This document shows positions 7,771-15,348 of a stretch of 64,000 bases of DNA, one piece after another. Position 1 is the first letter of the stretch. Each line of letters opens with the position of its first letter. Source of the stretch: Pseudarthrobacter sp. W1I19 (GTDB lineage Bacteria; Actinomycetota; Actinomycetes; Actinomycetales; Micrococcaceae); NCBI RefSeq assembly GCF_030817835.1, contig NZ_JAUSZR010000001.1, positions 930,001-994,000 on the forward strand, read 5' to 3'. The translations under genes were made by a program, and so were the position numbers. The notes beneath the pieces are model-generated. The model was not told where the DNA came from and did not search any database. It saw only the letters and a list, made by a program, of their open reading frames with translations.

Positions 7771-8186
7771 GGGGACGCGCCTTTCAGCGGTCCGCGCGCG
7801 TTTCCGACGACACGGTCACGGGTACCCTCACGCACCGCCAGTTCCAGATCCCGGGCGTGGGCCGCAAGGCGTTCGGCCCCTACCTGCAGGCTCGCGGTCT
7901 TGAGGCTGAGGACGGCATCGATGGCACCAGGAAGGTCTCCGGTGGTCAACGCCAGCCGCAACCTGTCGATCCGCAGGGGGAGGGCGGCGACGAAATTCCG
8001 GACGAACACCCGCCACACTTCCTCATAGTCGTCCAGGTCCGCGCGCAGCTTGTCCAGCACGGCATGGTCCAGGAGGGGGACGCTGTCCAGGTGGGGCCGG
8101 GTAGGTTCCTGGAAGCCCGCCAGCGGCGATGTCCCGCCGGTTTCGGCACCAACCAGGGTGTGCAGCGGGGCAGCGGTTGCTCTCAT
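7767..8186 (-). CDS. Hpt-like domain protein lacking the phospho-histidine
   Basis: The 139-residue protein has a four-helix Hpt-type domain after a variable 35-residue N-terminus. The signature region reads AVLSLKTASLQVGAERLA. Where Hpt domains have H-x-L-K-G, the His position is Leu93 and Gly is Thr, so it cannot accept phosphate in the usual way. It may act as a docking or competitor protein in a phosphorelay. Its paralog at 13.1-13.5 kb has the same change. The start is uncertain: ATG 8186 is used, GTG 8291 is possible, and neither has a clear ribosome binding site. It is coupled to the mini-YcnI gene. Confidence 0.65.
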   Translation of the reverse strand: MRATAAPLHTLVGAETGGTSPLAGFQEPTRPHLDSVPLLDHAVLDKLRADLDDYEEVWRVFVRNFVAALPLRIDRLRLALTTGDLPGAIDAVLSLKTASLQVGAERLAAHARDLELAVREGTRDRVVGNARGPLKGASP

Positions 8187-8355
8187 GCTGGAACGGTATT
8201 CGGCGGATGTTGGGGGAACCCTGCAGCCGCGGCCAAATGCGGTCCTAGTGTTTTCCAAGGTGTGCTTTCGGAGGTTCCACCCAGCCCGCACCCAGCGCAG
8301 TTATGGAAACGTTATATATGCTTGCTTAGTGGTTTTTAGGTCAAGCAGTGGAAAT

Positions 8356-9561
8356 GTGTCAGCTCCCGAACGTCCGGACGCGCCCCCGGGCGGGCTGATT
8401 TCCGGGCGCAAACACGGCCTGGACGGGCTCCGGACCATTGCCGTGGCGTTTGTGTTCCTCTTCCACGCCGCCACCGGTCTGGCCCCCGGAGGATCCATCG
8501 GAGTGGACGTCTTCTTCACCCTCAGCGGCTTTGTGATCACCCTCCTGATCATGAAGGAGTACCTGGCCACCGGCGGGCTGCGCCTGGGCATCTTCTACGC
8601 CAAGCGCCTGGCGCGCCTGTGGCCCGCGCTCCTGGCAGTGTGTTCAGTGGTTGTCACCGTAGGCCTGGTGTTTCCGGCGTCGAAGTGGGGCGGCCAGGAA
8701 GGCTTCGTCCTGCCCGCTGCGGGATACGTGATGAACCTGGCGCATTTTGGGACGTTCGGCGGCTCCATCACCGGTGAGACCCTCGGCCCCACCTGGACGC
8801 TCGCCGTGGAGGAGCAGTTCTACCTGGTGTGGCCGTTGCTCCTCCTGGTCCTGCTGCGGTACTGGAAGGTCCGGACGGTAGCCTGGATCACCGCCGGCCT
8901 GGCCGGGGCGTTCCTGCTGGAGCGGTTCTTTCTGGTCCTGGCCGGGGCGCCGCTGAACCGGCTCTACAACGGGCCGGATACCAGGGCCGATGAGCTGCTG
9001 ATCGGCTGCACCCTGGCGCTGGTCCTCACGGTTTTCCGGCAGGGCTCCCGGTCCCACGCGTCCCTGCTTGCCGCAGCGAGGTGGACCGGACCGCCGGCAG
9101 CCTTGATTCTGCTGGCCGCCGTCTTCCTGCTGAAGGAGCCGGATACGCCTGGCCTCTGGTTCAGCGTTTTTTGGACTGCGGGGCCCACGGCGCTGGCACT
9201 GCTGGCGGCACTGGCCATCGGGTGGCTGGTGCTGTCCCCGGCCGGCTTCACCGCGCGTATATTGAGCCATCCGTGGCTCGCGGGCCCTGGGCGGGACCTC
9301 TCCTACGCCCTGTACCTCTGGCACATGCCCGTCTACCTGCTGCTGATACCGCTGGTCCCGTCACTCTGGCTCCGCGTACCGCTCGCCGCAGCCCTGACGG
9401 TACTGCTCGCCTACGCATCCTTCCGCGTGGTGGAGACGCCCGTCCGCCGCTGGGCCAACAAAAGGCTCGACGCCGCCGTCGTCCGGTCCGCTCCTGCGCA
9501 AGCGCCGGAACGGAACGTGGAACGGGAACCGGAACTGGCGGCCGCGGCCGGACGGTCCTAG
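8356..9561 (+). CDS. Membrane O-acyltransferase, acyltransferase-3 family
   Basis: The 401-residue integral membrane protein is an OafA-like acyltransferase-3. It opens with HGLDGLRTIAVAFVFLFHA, the family start with the catalytic-type Arg and His, and continues through GVDVFFTLSGFVIT and RLARLWPALL to the WTLAVEEQFYLVWP motif, with about ten hydrophobic helices. These enzymes move acetyl or other acyl groups onto extracytoplasmic sugars or peptidoglycan. No C-terminal SGNH domain is fused, but a separate SGNH hydrolase lies at 2.7 kb. Start GTG 8356 is chosen at the beginning of the conserved domain with a weak GGAAA upstream; longer in-frame extensions look non-coding. Confidence 0.8.
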   Translation: MSAPERPDAPPGGLISGRKHGLDGLRTIAVAFVFLFHAATGLAPGGSIGVDVFFTLSGFVITLLIMKEYLATGGLRLGIFYAKRLARLWPALLAVCSVVVTVGLVFPASKWGGQEGFVLPAAGYVMNLAHFGTFGGSITGETLGPTWTLAVEEQFYLVWPLLLLVLLRYWKVRTVAWITAGLAGAFLLERFFLVLAGAPLNRLYNGPDTRADELLIGCTLALVLTVFRQGSRSHASLLAAARWTGPPAALILLAAVFLLKEPDTPGLWFSVFWTAGPTALALLAALAIGWLVLSPAGFTARILSHPWLAGPGRDLSYALYLWHMPVYLLLIPLVPSLWLRVPLAAALTVLLAYASFRVVETPVRRWANKRLDAAVVRSAPAQAPERNVEREPELAAAAGRS

Positions 9562-9704
9562 GCGGCCACCTCTGAAGATTCAGGGCATTCAGTGCACCGG
9601 GCGTCCGCGACCAGGGCGCCGGTGGCGTCCTTCTGGAAATGTGTGACGTGTTTGGTGCTTCTGCCGCAGGCATTGCAGAACGACTGATGCTGTTTAGTCC
9701 ACAT
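9558..9704 (-). CDS. Small zinc-ribbon protein, 48 residues
   Basis: The peptide has two CxxC knuckles, SFCNACGRSTKHV and ARCTECPE, spaced about 21 residues apart, the layout of a minimal zinc ribbon. Zinc-ribbon microproteins bind nucleic acid or other proteins, but the partner is unknown. TATTAT ends 6 nt before the ATG, so transcription would begin at the start codon (leaderless), which explains the missing Shine-Dalgarno. Its stop overlaps the convergent acyltransferase stop by a few bases. Confidence 0.6.
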   Translation of the reverse strand: MWTKQHQSFCNACGRSTKHVTHFQKDATGALVADARCTECPESSEVAA

Positions 9705-9807
9705 GGATGAATAATACGGTTGCTGGGCCAAAAGGGAACCTGGGAGGCGTAACTATGTGGATTCCCGCATATTCCGGGCCCGAAAAAACCCTCCGGTAAA
9801 CGTGGAC

Positions 9808-10614
9808 TCAGAATTCGAAGCGTGTCCCGGGGGCGCCGTTGGGGAGGTTCTTCAGGATTCCCTCGGCCACTTCGCGGACCTGCTTGTTCCGATGGCTGGA
9901 CGCACCCGCCAGCATGCCGAAGGCGTCAGAATAGGAGCAGCGGTTGCGGCCCATAATCACGCCGCAGGCCACATCGATGGACGTCCGGCTTTCCAGCAGC
10001 GACTTCAAATTATCCCCGGCCGAGCGGACGCTCCGGACCTCGAGCGCCAGTTTGAGGCTCTGCGACGCCACCCGGGCGAACCACCTTGCGTGGCTGACGG
10101 CGTCGGCATCGAATCGCACCTCCAGCGGAGTGAAGAAGGCCAGGGCGGCGGTAGTGCCGGGGTCAAGCCGCAATGGAACCGCAACCACCTCACCGTAGCC
10201 GGTATCAAGGAACCTGCGCTGGTAGGCCCGCCACCGCAGCGATGCTGCAGCACCCTCCACCACCACCGGACTGTCCGCCGCCGCGGCATGGGCCATGGGG
10301 CCGTCCCCAAGCTCCTGTTCAAGGTACCCCAGGCCCGCCGCCCGGCCGTTGTTGGCCGCGCGGATTGGAGCCCCGCGGCCCGCAGTTAGCATTGCGGTGC
10401 AGTCCACCTGGACGCCCATGGCCTGCGTGAGCGCCACGGAGGCTGCCACCGCCAGCCGCCGGAGTGACGCCGCCTCGGAGTCGGCATCCGTGACGAGGTC
10501 CAACAGGAAGCCGGACGGCTCAAAGGCAGGCCCGTCCGGGAAGCCGGCCGCCTCCGGGCTGCCATCGCCGGACTTGATCACTCTTCTGCTGGTGCCCTGC
10601 ACCGGTACTGTCAT
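9808..10614 (-). CDS. GAF-ANTAR RNA-binding antiterminator
   Basis: The 268-residue protein has a GAF-like sensor region (about 35-195) and a C-terminal ANTAR domain starting near residue 207: LESRTSIDVACGVIMG, then the RNRCSYSDAFGML helix. ANTAR domains bind paired RNA hairpins with hexaloops and prevent premature termination. No histidine kinase or receiver domain is fused, so the GAF domain probably senses a ligand. ATG follows AAGGGGGAA. A GAGTA palindrome lies 87 bp upstream. The paralog at 14.0-14.8 kb has the same length and a nearly identical ANTAR core. Confidence 0.85.
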   Translation of the reverse strand: MTVPVQGTSRRVIKSGDGSPEAAGFPDGPAFEPSGFLLDLVTDADSEAASLRRLAVAASVALTQAMGVQVDCTAMLTAGRGAPIRAANNGRAAGLGYLEQELGDGPMAHAAAADSPVVVEGAAASLRWRAYQRRFLDTGYGEVVAVPLRLDPGTTAALAFFTPLEVRFDADAVSHARWFARVASQSLKLALEVRSVRSAGDNLKSLLESRTSIDVACGVIMGRNRCSYSDAFGMLAGASSHRNKQVREVAEGILKNLPNGAPGTRFEF

Positions 10615-10700
10615 TGACGTTCCCCCTTATGAACGGCGCCCGCGCGGGTTCATCCGCGTGTTGCCCCTCGAACGTAACGGGCGAGCGCGGGCAGGGGCAC

Positions 10701-10715
10701 GAGTAGCGTGTACTC
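10701..10715. promoter_or_regulatory. GAGTA-N5-TACTC palindrome, site 2
   Basis: GAGTA-GCGTG-TACTC lies 87 bp upstream of the first GAF-ANTAR gene. On that gene's strand it continues TACTCGTGC and is followed about 20 nt later by CCCGTTACGT, resembling the CCCGTAACGT and CCCGTATGGT boxes at the same relative place in sites 3 and 4. This suggests one promoter class for these genes. Confidence 0.65.
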
Positions 10716-10811
10716 GAATTTGGGTGGGCGGGAAACCAAGTACTTGTGCCTTGGGAGGCTGGCGCGCGGTGCCCTGCCTTCTTTTGGCCGTGCCGGCCGG
10801 CGTTTCCGGGA

Positions 10812-11561
10812 CTACAGCCCTTCGCCGGCTTCCAGCCACTCCAGGAACGTCTGGCGTCCGACGGCGGCACCCGCCACCGGGATCAACGTACCCTTGCGCA
10901 TCGCTCTCCCCATGGTGCCGGGGACGCGCAGAGGGACGATCCGCTTCTTTTGCCTGGTTCTGGTGAGGTACGCCTCCACCATGGCTTTCAGCACTTCCGC
11001 CCGTGGCCCGCCCAGGTCCGGAAGGCGCCCCTTCGGCCCGGCTTCGGCCCCATCCACCAGGGCAACAGCTACCTCCCTGGCCGCCACCGGCTGGGTAAAC
11101 ATCCTGGGAACGAAAACCAGCGGGCCTGCAGAAGCGGCCTTGACGGTCATGGGCACAAACTCGTGGAACTGGGTGGACCGCAGGAGGGTCCAGGGAATGC
11201 CGCCGTGCCGGACTTCGTCTTCCTGGACCAGTTTTCCGGCATACAGGCCGGAATCGGCTTTGTCGATGCCTACGATGGACAGGGCAACATGGTGTTTGAC
11301 GCCCGCCAGCTTCTCCGCCGCCAGCAGGTTCTGGGTGGCGTTAGTGAAGAAATCGACGGCCTTTTTGGTGGAAATTGTCTGGAGGCCGGAAACGTCGATG
11401 ACCGTGTCCACACCCTGCAGTGCCTGGGTCAGGCCGCGGCCGTTGACCAGGTCCACGCCTTCTGAACGGCTGAGGCTGACCACGTCATGGCCGCGCTCCC
11501 TGGCAACGGCCACCACGTGGCGGCCTACTGTCCCTGTTCCCCCTGCAACGGCAATCCTCAT
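10812..11561 (-). CDS. NAD(P)-binding NmrA-like/atypical SDR protein
   Basis: The 249-residue protein begins with a Rossmann nucleotide-binding strand and glycine loop, MRIAVAGGTGTVGRHVV, followed by an acidic second strand region and the LSIVGIDKADSGLYAGKLVQE segment seen in NmrA-like and atypical SDR proteins. The Tyr-x-x-x-Lys pair is present as Y-AGK. The C-terminal half has the LPDLGGPRAEVL region that closes the substrate pocket. Substrate is unknown; relatives are annotated as NAD-dependent epimerases or quinone reductase-like. It stands alone between the GAF-ANTAR and GH26-like genes. Confidence 0.75.
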   Translation of the reverse strand: MRIAVAGGTGTVGRHVVAVARERGHDVVSLSRSEGVDLVNGRGLTQALQGVDTVIDVSGLQTISTKKAVDFFTNATQNLLAAEKLAGVKHHVALSIVGIDKADSGLYAGKLVQEDEVRHGGIPWTLLRSTQFHEFVPMTVKAASAGPLVFVPRMFTQPVAAREVAVALVDGAEAGPKGRLPDLGGPRAEVLKAMVEAYLTRTRQKKRIVPLRVPGTMGRAMRKGTLIPVAGAAVGRQTFLEWLEAGEGL

Positions 11562-11648
11562 GGAGAAATCCTAAGCCTGCCGGGAACCAGGATGGGATAA
11601 GACTGCAGGTCATTGGGGTAAGCCACACCGGTCCTGACCGGGCAAGCC

Positions 11649-12872
11649 CTACGAGGCCCGGCGGGCCGCCAACGCTGACTTAATGGCGGCCGCTGAGGCG
11701 TCGCTGCTGTTAATGCGCCAATCAGCTTCCTTTTGCATATGGAACCAGACGAAACCCATGACGTCCGGCTGGGCCGCGAGGTAGGACACCAGGTCCGTGT
11801 TCCACGTGGCCTTGGATCCTCCGGCCTCGCTGGAGGCCGTCTCAGCGATCAGGATCGGCAGGCCCGGTGCCAGCGCCCTCAGTTCGGCAATACCAGGAGC
11901 AAAAAGATCCTGCGGTGAGATCCAGCCGCTCCATGACGCTGATGTGCCCCAGTTGTATCCGTCCAAGGCCACGAAGTCCACATATCCCGCGCCCGGGAAC
12001 AAGCCGGCCAAGTCAGTGGAACCCCAATAGGGGACGTTCGGGCTCCATACCCACGAGACATTGGAGGCGCCCGTGGCAGCAATAAGATCATGCACGTGCC
12101 GCCATGCCTGGACGTAGTCCCCGGCGCCATTGCCGTTAACGCCCTCTGCCCAGGGATACCAGTTGCCGTTCATCTCATGGCCAAACCTCAGCTGCACTGG
12201 GTAACCCCATGCAGCCAGTGCCTGCCCCCACTCAACGATCCGGGCATCAAAATCGCCCGCAGTGATCCTGTCCAGAGCGTACGCGGGCTGCTCCAGTCCG
12301 CCTCCCCAGGCCCACGGCTCCCACGTCACCAACGGCACTGCGCCCCGCGCCCGCGCAGCGTTCATTTCGTTGATCGGCGGTGCCTGCAGGAAGTCCTTGT
12401 AAAAGAGGACGCTGGACGGGCTTTCCCCTGCCAGCCGGGCCACCTCATCCAGCTCAACGCTGGCCAGGGGTCCATTGGCGGTTGCTGCTCCAAAACGCAG
12501 GCGGGCAGTGCTGACCGGCGGGAGCTCCTGGGCCGGGGGAGCCACGGTGAATACCGAGGACGCCTGGATGGATGAGGTCTTGGCGGTGATGGTCAGTTTT
12601 CCCGTGGCGGCCGCCGGTATGGTGATCGCCGTGCTGAACGCCCCGTTGGAGGCCGTCCGGAAAGGAAATGTTGCCGAGCCCACTATGACCGTTCCAGAGG
12701 TGGAAACCTTGAATCCTGTTCCGCTGACCGTCACGGCAGATCCTGCAGGCCCGCTGGCCGGGCTGAGCGTAACCTGGGCCGCCGGGGCTGCCTGGGCGGG
12801 CTGAACCCCTGCCAAGGCCAGGCCGGCGCTGACGGCAAGGGCAGCGGCAAATACTTTCACAAACTTGAACAC
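11649..12872 (-). CDS. Secreted IPT/TIG plus GH26-type glycoside hydrolase
   Basis: A signal peptide (about 1-28, ending PAQAA) is followed by an IPT/TIG Ig-like domain with LSPASGPAGSAVTVSGTGF and then a TIM-barrel resembling GH26. LRFGHEMNGNWYPW carries the candidate acid/base Glu and ILIAETASSE the candidate nucleophile Glu. The family acts on beta-mannans or mixed-linkage glucans outside the cell. GTG 12872 is preferred because it gives a normal signal peptide; GTG/ATG-type extension to 12917 adds 15 residues. It differs from the left-edge GH26 protein in domain layout. Confidence 0.75.
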   Translation of the reverse strand: MFKFVKVFAAALAVSAGLALAGVQPAQAAPAAQVTLSPASGPAGSAVTVSGTGFKVSTSGTVIVGSATFPFRTASNGAFSTAITIPAAATGKLTITAKTSSIQASSVFTVAPPAQELPPVSTARLRFGAATANGPLASVELDEVARLAGESPSSVLFYKDFLQAPPINEMNAARARGAVPLVTWEPWAWGGGLEQPAYALDRITAGDFDARIVEWGQALAAWGYPVQLRFGHEMNGNWYPWAEGVNGNGAGDYVQAWRHVHDLIAATGASNVSWVWSPNVPYWGSTDLAGLFPGAGYVDFVALDGYNWGTSASWSGWISPQDLFAPGIAELRALAPGLPILIAETASSEAGGSKATWNTDLVSYLAAQPDVMGFVWFHMQKEADWRINSSDASAAAIKSALAARRAS

Positions 12873-13063
12873 AACGATCGGTCCCGCAATCGTCGGGGCT
12901 GCAAGTCCGGCAGCCATCAGTCCGGTGCCGGCGGCACTGCCCCGATCCTAAGGTCCGACTGGAGCAAAACTCTCAAGATCCGCTCAAGTTTCTTGATGTC
13001 ATTTTTGTTCTGGCATCTAATGAGCGGCCTCCGATGGACTCCCTCCGGGAATTGGCCCGCCGG

Positions 13064-13462
13064 TCAGAGGTGCCTCTGCAGGAAATACCTGGTCTGCTGC
13101 GCGCACTCCTTGATCTGCACCAGGCGCCCAGCCGCGAGCCGGGGAAGGACAACGGCAGGGTCGCGGCCGGAACATTCGACGCGGAGAAGGTTCTCCAGTT
13201 CAAGCACAAGGTCCGCGAGCCGTTCGGCACCCACCATCTGGCTCGACGTCTTCAGGCTCAGCACTGCCACCATGGCACCAACGCTGTCTCCCGTAGTCAG
13301 CGCCAGGCGCAGCTTCTCGGTCCTGGACGGCAGCTGGGCGACGAAGTCCTGGATAAATACCTTCCACACACCTTCGTCGTCATCCAGCTCCTCGCGCAGC
13401 CTGTCCAGTACTGAGCTGTCCAGCAGCGGTGCGCTGCCGTCGTCGTACTCCGCGATGGTCAT
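13064..13462 (-). CDS. Hpt-like domain protein lacking the phospho-histidine, paralog 2
   Basis: The 132-residue protein is a single four-helix Hpt-type domain: SVLDRLREELDDDEGVWKVF, then LRLALTTGD, then VLSLKTSSQMVGAERLA. The phosphoacceptor position is Leu68, as in the paralog ending at 8186. A conserved LALTTGD and lost His in both copies argue for retained function other than phosphotransfer. ATG 13462 has a GGGA element at 7 nt. It has a long leader (about 240 nt) holding a very strong composite hairpin and lies behind GAGTA site 3. Confidence 0.65.
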   Translation of the reverse strand: MTIAEYDDGSAPLLDSSVLDRLREELDDDEGVWKVFIQDFVAQLPSRTEKLRLALTTGDSVGAMVAVLSLKTSSQMVGAERLADLVLELENLLRVECSGRDPAVVLPRLAAGRLVQIKECAQQTRYFLQRHL

Positions 13463-13533
13463 TGCAGGTCCCACAAGGCGCCGCTAACGGCGCGGTCAGC
13501 GGTGGAAGCCCGAAGGCCCGGAAACGGGCCGGT

Positions 13534-13613
13534 CAGTGCAGGGGCCGATGACTTTTTGCGGAACCACACTGTTCCGCCGCCTCCGCCATCGGCCCCGGTC
13601 CTGGGATGCACTG
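13534..13613 (-). ncRNA. Composite RNA hairpin in the Hpt-like leader, ANTAR-like hexaloop
   Basis: Three nested perfect stems are visible: CAGTGCA/TGCACTG (13534-13540 with 13607-13613), GGGGCCGATG/CATCGGCCCC (13541-13550 with 13587-13596) and GCGGAAC/GTTCCGC (13558-13564 with 13571-13577). Read on the strand of the downstream gene the terminal loop is AGUGUG, six nucleotides with A at position 1 and G at 4, as in hairpins bound by ANTAR proteins. A second canonical hexaloop is not clear, so binding by the neighbouring ANTAR proteins is inference. Confidence 0.6.
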
Positions 13614-13729
13614 TCCGAACCCGGAAATTTGTCCGCATAACCTGCCCGCCTGACAGTTTCGAAACCTGAGCGAGTGACCACCGCGGCACTCTGTGCTGCA
13701 CGTTACGGGGCGGGATATTTGGAGCGCAC

Positions 13730-13744
13730 GAGTAATCAGTACTC
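13730..13744. promoter_or_regulatory. GAGTA-N5-TACTC palindrome, site 3
   Basis: GAGTA-ATCAG-TACTC lies 268 bp upstream of the second Hpt-like gene. On that strand it is followed by CGTGCGCTCC and, about 20 nt further, CCCCGTAACGTGCAGCA. Site 4 has the near-identical series TACTCGGGCGTTCC and CCCCGTATGGTGCAGCA. The shared blocks probably mark promoter elements. Confidence 0.65.
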
Positions 13745-14037
13745 AACTATTCAACAGCCACCTACTGCGCTCGCTGGGACTACTGTGCACGTCCTTAATC
13801 AAGGACCGGTGAGCAGATGGTCAAGGACGGCGCAGGACTTGCCCAAGTTTTTTCACTTGCTGGGGGTGGAAGGTGCTTTTCCGGCTCCTAGGGATTCCAC
13901 AGGAGCCGTGTGGAAGCCTCAAGTCCTGAAGCGTGGGGCAAAGCCGCCTCGACAAGGTGGAGCTGACCACCAGAGGCGTGTGCCGCCGTCGTAATATGCA
14001 CGTCAAAGCCACCGGCCGTCCTCAAAACGGCCAAACC
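13745..14037. other. Intergenic stretch with no recognisable gene
   Basis: Between GAGTA site 3 and the second ANTAR gene I see only short frames without ribosome binding sites or recognisable domains. Nothing in it is supported as a feature. Confidence 0.4.
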
Positions 14038-14844
14038 TCATTCTTTGAAGTGGGTGGTAGGCAGGCCGCCCGGCAGTTCCCGCAGCATGGTTTCCGCTAT
14101 GACGCGGGCTTTGACGTTCCGGTGGCTTGAGGCTTGGGCAAGGATGTGGAAAGCGTCGTCGTAGGAGCACCGGTTTTGTCCCATGATTACTCCGCAGGCA
14201 ACGTCGATGGAGGTACGGCCCTGCAGGGCCGCCTCGAGTTGTTCGGCCCTCGCCTGTGCTGCCCGCAACTCTGCTGCCGACAGGTAGCTGCCAGCTGCCA
14301 GTTTGCTGAAGGCGCCGGCCGCAACAATAACACCGGGAACGAAGGCGTTGTCCTGCTGGGCCAGCAGCGTCAGGGTTGCCGGGCTGTCCGCGTGAAGCTG
14401 CAGCGGCACGGACAAGAGCGACCTGTAGCCGGCCTCGCCCAGAGGGCGCCAGTACGAAGGCCACCGCGGATCAGCCGAGTAGCTGTTGGCCATGAGCGCG
14501 AGATGCCCGGCGAGGGCGTGGGACACGGGTCCGTCCCCTCGGCTTTGATCGGATTGTGCGAGGAAGGTGGCGCCGCTGGTGGTGCCGGCCGTCAAGGCCG
14601 CGTGGCGTGGGCGCACCAGGGTCACGGCACAGTCCAAGGTGCATCCGGCCAGCTCGGACAGGGCTGATGTTGCGGCCAGGGCGAGGAGTTGAAGGGAGGC
14701 CTCGTCACTGTGGGCACGCAGGTCCAAAAGAACGCCGAACGTGGGCGGGACCGCTGACCCGCTGTGGAACCGCGACGATCCGCTGCTCCCGTCACCGGCC
14801 CCAACTTGATGGTGCGCCCGCTTCAGGCGCAGCTCAATTCCCAC
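14038..14844 (-). CDS. GAF-ANTAR RNA-binding antiterminator, paralog 2
   Basis: The 268-residue protein has a GAF-like region (about 35-200) and a C-terminal ANTAR domain: LEAALQGRTSIDVACGVIMG followed by QNRCSYDDAFHILAQASSHRN. The linker before the ANTAR domain is a likely coiled coil (AAELRAAQARAEQLEAAL). It should bind hexaloop RNA hairpins to relieve termination. GTG 14844 follows GGGAG at 6 nt. It shares the SHRN block and exact length with the protein at 9.8-10.6 kb, so they are paralogs, and both have a GAGTA palindrome 75-90 bp upstream. Confidence 0.85.
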   Translation of the reverse strand: MGIELRLKRAHHQVGAGDGSSGSSRFHSGSAVPPTFGVLLDLRAHSDEASLQLLALAATSALSELAGCTLDCAVTLVRPRHAALTAGTTSGATFLAQSDQSRGDGPVSHALAGHLALMANSYSADPRWPSYWRPLGEAGYRSLLSVPLQLHADSPATLTLLAQQDNAFVPGVIVAAGAFSKLAAGSYLSAAELRAAQARAEQLEAALQGRTSIDVACGVIMGQNRCSYDDAFHILAQASSHRNVKARVIAETMLRELPGGLPTTHFKE

Positions 14845-14919
14845 AATCTGCTCCCGTCACCAGCGCTCCCCGAGGATATCTCTTGCTGCACCATACGGGG
14901 TGGGGGAGAGGGAACGCCC

Positions 14920-14934
14920 GAGTAACTGGTACTC
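14920..14934. promoter_or_regulatory. GAGTA-N5-TACTC palindrome, site 4
   Basis: GAGTA-ACTGG-TACTC lies 76 bp upstream of the second GAF-ANTAR gene. It has the flanking blocks shared with site 3: a C-rich tract and CCCCGTATGGTGCAGCA just before the presumed transcript start. Confidence 0.65.
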
Positions 14935-15021
14935 GACTTTTCAGCAGGGTATTACTGCGGTGACCTCATAAGACCGAATACAGAATTGCGTGAATACATC
15001 CAACCTTGTACTTTTGGCGGC

Positions 15022-15348
15022 ATGGAAACGCTCACGCAGGCGCCCGTGTTGGCCCGCTTCGGGTATGCGGTTTCGGACCCTACCCGCGCGCAGATTCTTT
15101 TGGCGCTCTCCGGCGCTCCGGCCTACCCTTCAGATCTGGCCGATTCCCTCGGCGTCTCCCGGCAGAGTATGTCCAATCACCTGACCTGCCTGCGCGGCTG
15201 CGGCCTGGTGGTGGCCGTTCCTGACGGGCGGCGGACCCGGTATGAGCTTGCCGACGCGCGGTTGGGCCACGCGATCAGCGACCTTATCGGGGTTGTCCTG
15301 GCCGTGGATCCGGCCTGCTGCGCCCCGGATGGGAAGTGCCCTGCATGA
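15022..15348 (+). CDS. ArsR/SmtB-family metal-sensing repressor, CmtR-like
   Basis: This 108-residue winged-helix protein has LARFGYAVSDPTRAQILLAL, then the recognition helix LGVSRQSMSNHLTCLRGCGL and a wing (VPDGRRTRYELA). The helix Cys pair and the tail DPACCAPDGKC resemble the CmtR group, where helix-4 and C-terminal cysteines bind cadmium or lead. Start ATG 15022 lies just behind repeated GAATACA elements and lacks a Shine-Dalgarno, so it may be leaderless. Its stop overlaps the CDF transporter start (ATGA), implying it represses that transporter until metal binds. Confidence 0.85.
   Translation: METLTQAPVLARFGYAVSDPTRAQILLALSGAPAYPSDLADSLGVSRQSMSNHLTCLRGCGLVVAVPDGRRTRYELADARLGHAISDLIGVVLAVDPACCAPDGKCPA

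Noticed and set aside
13674..13994. 106-codon plus-strand open frame between the Hpt-like and ANTAR genes
   Set aside because: It runs across the GAGTA promoter motif, has no ribosome binding site and no domain.
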